DNA from: Diacronema lutheri
Lineage: Eukaryota > Haptophyta > Pavlovophyceae > Pavlovales > Pavlovaceae
DNA: 64,000 nucleotides
Direction of reading: 5' to 3'
Assembly: GCA_019448385.1 (NCBI GenBank)
Contig: JAGTXO010000057.1
Coordinates: 1 to 64,000, forward strand
A model generated the notes under the pieces. The model worked only from the letters and a program-made list of their open reading frames with translations, searched no databases and was not told where the DNA came from. A program made the position numbers and the translations under genes. Shown piece by piece: positions 53,976 through 64,000 of this stretch; positions within the stretch are counted from its first letter, which is position 1; the number at the start of each line of letters is the position of its first letter.

Positions 53976-54317
53976 TCACTCGGCATAGCGCGGGTCGGCC
54001 TTGCCGTACTTGAGCGAGCGCGCGCGCTTGTCGTTGTCCCGCTTCTTCGCATCTGCTCTTTCGTCCGAGACGATCAGCCAGATCATGAACGCGATCAGGC
54101 CTACGACGATGACGACAAATGGAACGACGTAGTAGAACGGCACGTCCGGCCTCGGGTCGGACCGCACGCCCGACCCACCAAGGCCGCGCGAGCCGCGGTT
54201 GCCGAAGCCACGCGAGCCCGTCGCGTAGCCCATCGGGTCCGGGTAGACGGCAGCGACGCCAGCCAGCCACGAGAGCGCGAGCGCGCCTCGCATGGAGCCC
54301 CGCCTGATCACCATCAT
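53976..54317 (-). CDS. Small membrane protein with signal peptide, family unknown
   Basis: 113 residues (or 105 from the second Met at 54293). A signal peptide (MRGALALSWLAGVAAV) is followed by a Gly/Arg/Ser-rich segment (GSRGFGNRGSRGLGGSG), one membrane helix (YYVVPFVVIVVGLIAFMIWL) and a basic cytosolic tail (DERADAKKRDNDKRA). This is type I topology. The start is 77 bp from the divergent TIC21 gene. Function is not recognised. Confidence 0.65.
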   Translation of the reverse strand: MMVIRRGSMRGALALSWLAGVAAVYPDPMGYATGSRGFGNRGSRGLGGSGVRSDPRPDVPFYYVVPFVVIVVGLIAFMIWLIVSDERADAKKRDNDKRARSLKYGKADPRYAE

Positions 54318-54394
54318 GAACGATTCACGATTTCGTGGTTGTCAAACTGACATGAAACTGGAGGGTCGGGAAGAAGGGGAGAAGCAGGAGGAGA

Positions 54395-55126
54395 ATGTTG
54401 GTGCACGTGCTGCTCGCGTCGGCGGCCTTTAGCGGGACGCCTGGCGCGGCAACCGGGCGTGCATTCGTGCGCGCGCCGTGTGTGCGGCTCGGCCAGCCGA
54501 TGCACGTGGCTTTCACCGCCGCGCCGCGCGCGCTCACCGCTCGCCGCTGCTGCGCTCGCCTGGCGGACGCCGTCGACTCGGGTGCGCTGCGCGAGAGCCG
54601 CGCATTTGGCGCGGCGAGCTGGTTCTCGTGGTGGGGTCAGGTGATCCTGTCCGTCGTTTCAACTGTCACGCTGACGTTCGCCAATGCCGCACGCGGTTCG
54701 ACCAACCCGCTGCTCAGCGGCATCGTGCTGTCTACTGCGGGCGTGCTGTGCGGCTTCGTGTCCACGTTTTGGATGTGGGGTTACCAGGGCTTTGCGAAGC
54801 GGCTGCTACGCGCGGACGTCGACCTGACGCAGCTAGCCACGCAGGCGCGGCGCTCGCTTCGCCTCGGCATCTCGATCAACTTGGTGGGCATGGCGCTCAC
54901 CCTCATCTCCGCCGAGCAGACGATCGGCGTGCTTGCGGGCAAGGCGCTCACGCAGGGGCTCGGCCCGGCCGGCGGACAGTTTGGCGCCGGGCTTGCGAAC
55001 GCGATCCAGCCCATCGACCTGCTCATTCTGCAGGCGAACACAAATACGCTCCTCTCGCTCTATATCGGACTCTGCACCTCGCTCTGGCTTCGTCAGCGCC
55101 GCTTCGTCAGCCGCGGGCCGCAGTGA
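54395..55126 (+). CDS. TIC21/PIC1-like (DUF3611) chloroplast envelope permease
   Basis: 243 residues. The first about 70 residues are Ala/Arg/Ser-rich after a hydrophobic start, as expected for a plastid transit sequence. The mature part has four membrane helices: SWWGQVILSVVSTVTLTF, GIVLSTAGVLCGFVSTFWMW, LGISINLVGMALTLISAEQT and QPIDLLILQANTNTLLSLYI. The AEQTIGVLAGKAL and QPIDLLILQANTNTLLS blocks are diagnostic of the TIC21/PIC1 family, which sits in the inner envelope and is linked to iron uptake and protein import. The gene is intronless and divergent from the small membrane protein gene. Confidence 0.85.
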   Translation: MLVHVLLASAAFSGTPGAATGRAFVRAPCVRLGQPMHVAFTAAPRALTARRCCARLADAVDSGALRESRAFGAASWFSWWGQVILSVVSTVTLTFANAARGSTNPLLSGIVLSTAGVLCGFVSTFWMWGYQGFAKRLLRADVDLTQLATQARRSLRLGISINLVGMALTLISAEQTIGVLAGKALTQGLGPAGGQFGAGLANAIQPIDLLILQANTNTLLSLYIGLCTSLWLRQRRFVSRGPQ

Positions 55127-55177
55127 GTGCGGGTGTGAGTGCGGGTGTGAGTGTCAGCCCGACTCTGGCCACAACGC

Positions 55178-55918
55178 CTACGGCCTAGCTGCCTTTGCCG
55201 CGCGCTTCACCTCGTTGGCCAGGCACTCGCCAAGCTTGACGATCGAGACGCTCGCGCAAGTCTCGTCGAGGTTGTTGCGCGGTGACTTGAGCACATGCTC
55301 AGGGCAGTGGATCTGCTCGCCAACCGTGCCGTCCTCGCGCTTCGCCCAGCAGGTGGTCACCTCCTCGAGCCGGCACTGCTTGTCGACGCGCACGGCGACG
55401 TGCTTGGCGTAGCTCAGCCGCAGCTCGTTGGCGGGCAGAACGGAGCCGATCCGGCTGACTAGGATGTTCGGCGTGCCCCGGTCGAACTTGCTCGCGCCGC
55501 CAGGTCCGGTCAGGCTCTCGACAGCGCGCACCGCCTCGGCAAAGTAATGTGCTGGCTCGAGCGTCGTGCACGTGCCGTGCTTTTGCCACTCGTGCACGCC
55601 GAGGTGGCCGAGCTCGGGCGCGTGCTTGCTCGTATTGTATCCGCAGTAGGACGGCGCGATGTCGACGAAGTGGCGCGGCAGGTCGCTCACGACTAGCCGG
55701 GCCTTGGACTCGCAGTTGGACGGGTAGGTCTGCCCTCGCCGCGGCTGAATGTAGCCCGGCCACAGGCCGTGCAACGAGAGGTGCGTCGCCGAATACGCCC
55801 AACCAACAGTCGTGCATCGGTCCGGGCTCGCGCAGCAGAAGCGCGGCGCCCACGTCTGCGCGAGCAGGTAGACGTCGAAATCGCCGGGAACGTCGCCCGA
55901 CCTTTGACGCGGCGACAT
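55178..55918 (-). CDS. RNase T2 family ribonuclease
   Basis: From the Met at 55918, 246 residues. Both active-site boxes are present: LSLHGLWPGY (CAS I, catalytic His) and VHEWQKHGTC (CAS II, His-Glu-Lys-His). Cys at FCCAS, YPSNC, YCGYN and TCTTL fit family disulfides. These acid RNases work in vacuoles or outside the cell and cut single-stranded RNA. No signal peptide follows the chosen Met. The open frame upstream contains FPPVWYLILTFFSND, which could be a leader, or a short upstream exon is missing. Convergent with TIC21, divergent from the next gene (125 bp). Confidence 0.85.
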   Translation of the reverse strand: MSPRQRSGDVPGDFDVYLLAQTWAPRFCCASPDRCTTVGWAYSATHLSLHGLWPGYIQPRRGQTYPSNCESKARLVVSDLPRHFVDIAPSYCGYNTSKHAPELGHLGVHEWQKHGTCTTLEPAHYFAEAVRAVESLTGPGGASKFDRGTPNILVSRIGSVLPANELRLSYAKHVAVRVDKQCRLEEVTTCWAKREDGTVGEQIHCPEHVLKSPRNNLDETCASVSIVKLGECLANEVKRAAKAARP

Positions 55919-56043
55919 CGTGCACCCACCCACCCTATTTCGTTTGTACGTATGGAGGTCGTTTGAAAAAAAAGTAAGAATTAAGTACCAAACTGGAGGG
56001 AAGAAGCATGGTGCACGACTTCCTGTTGCCTCGCCGATAACCG

Positions 56044-64000
<7,957 letters not shown>

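Overview
The window is nuclear DNA of a very GC-rich alga. Most of it is strongly GC-biased, with long spurious open frames on every strand. Genes carry short GC-rich introns (about 80-200 bp, usually starting GTGCGC/GTGGGC and ending GCGCAG). Several products look plastid-linked: an LdpA-type clock iron-sulfur protein, a TIC21/PIC1-type envelope permease and a ferredoxin-like protein. A haptophyte (Pavlovales-like) is my best guess; this is inference and no marker gene settles it.

Left third (about 0.6-27.6 kb, all minus strand). One enormous spliced gene (19326 down to 578) appears to encode a polyprotein of roughly 6,000 residues. It carries serial Ulp1/C48-like cysteine-protease modules (two with recognisable catalytic residues, several degenerate), a YqaJ-type PD-(D/E)XK nuclease, a chromodomain and, at its C-terminus, a Fanzor (eukaryotic TnpB-like) RuvC nuclease. 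It is followed by a spliced USP7-like deubiquitinase (23706-22065) and a PIF1 helicase with an unusual N-terminal domain (27614-25250, spread over several frames). A decayed fragment of the same polyprotein lies at 41.3-42.75 kb, so the gene is repetitive and probably mobile. No capsid, packaging ATPase, polymerase or integrase was seen.

Middle (27.8-46.2 kb). An AT-richer foldback element with telomere-like terminal repeats (28172-29058) separates the left block from host genes. These are: a class I fructose-bisphosphate aldolase; a fusion of an endonuclease/exonuclease/phosphatase domain with a zeta-like P-loop kinase; a small unknown protein divergent from it; a secreted RCC1-repeat plus double-kringle membrane protein; then a repeat-rich graveyard (polyprotein relic, 35-bp and 46-bp tandem repeats, an imperfect palindrome, a Sel1 relic); and a cyclic-nucleotide-binding-like protein. 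Two copies of a 250-bp promoter-like module lie at 30.8 and 45.9 kb.

Right third (46.2-64 kb) is compact host sequence: ferredoxin-like protein, P4-ATPase flippase, TOM22, LdpA, a small membrane protein, TIC21/PIC1, RNase T2, and the start of a giant armadillo/IQ/alanine-rich coiled-coil protein that runs off the window. Divergent gene pairs are separated by only about 75-140 bp. Intron junctions given here are deduced from phase agreement and restored motifs, not from transcripts.
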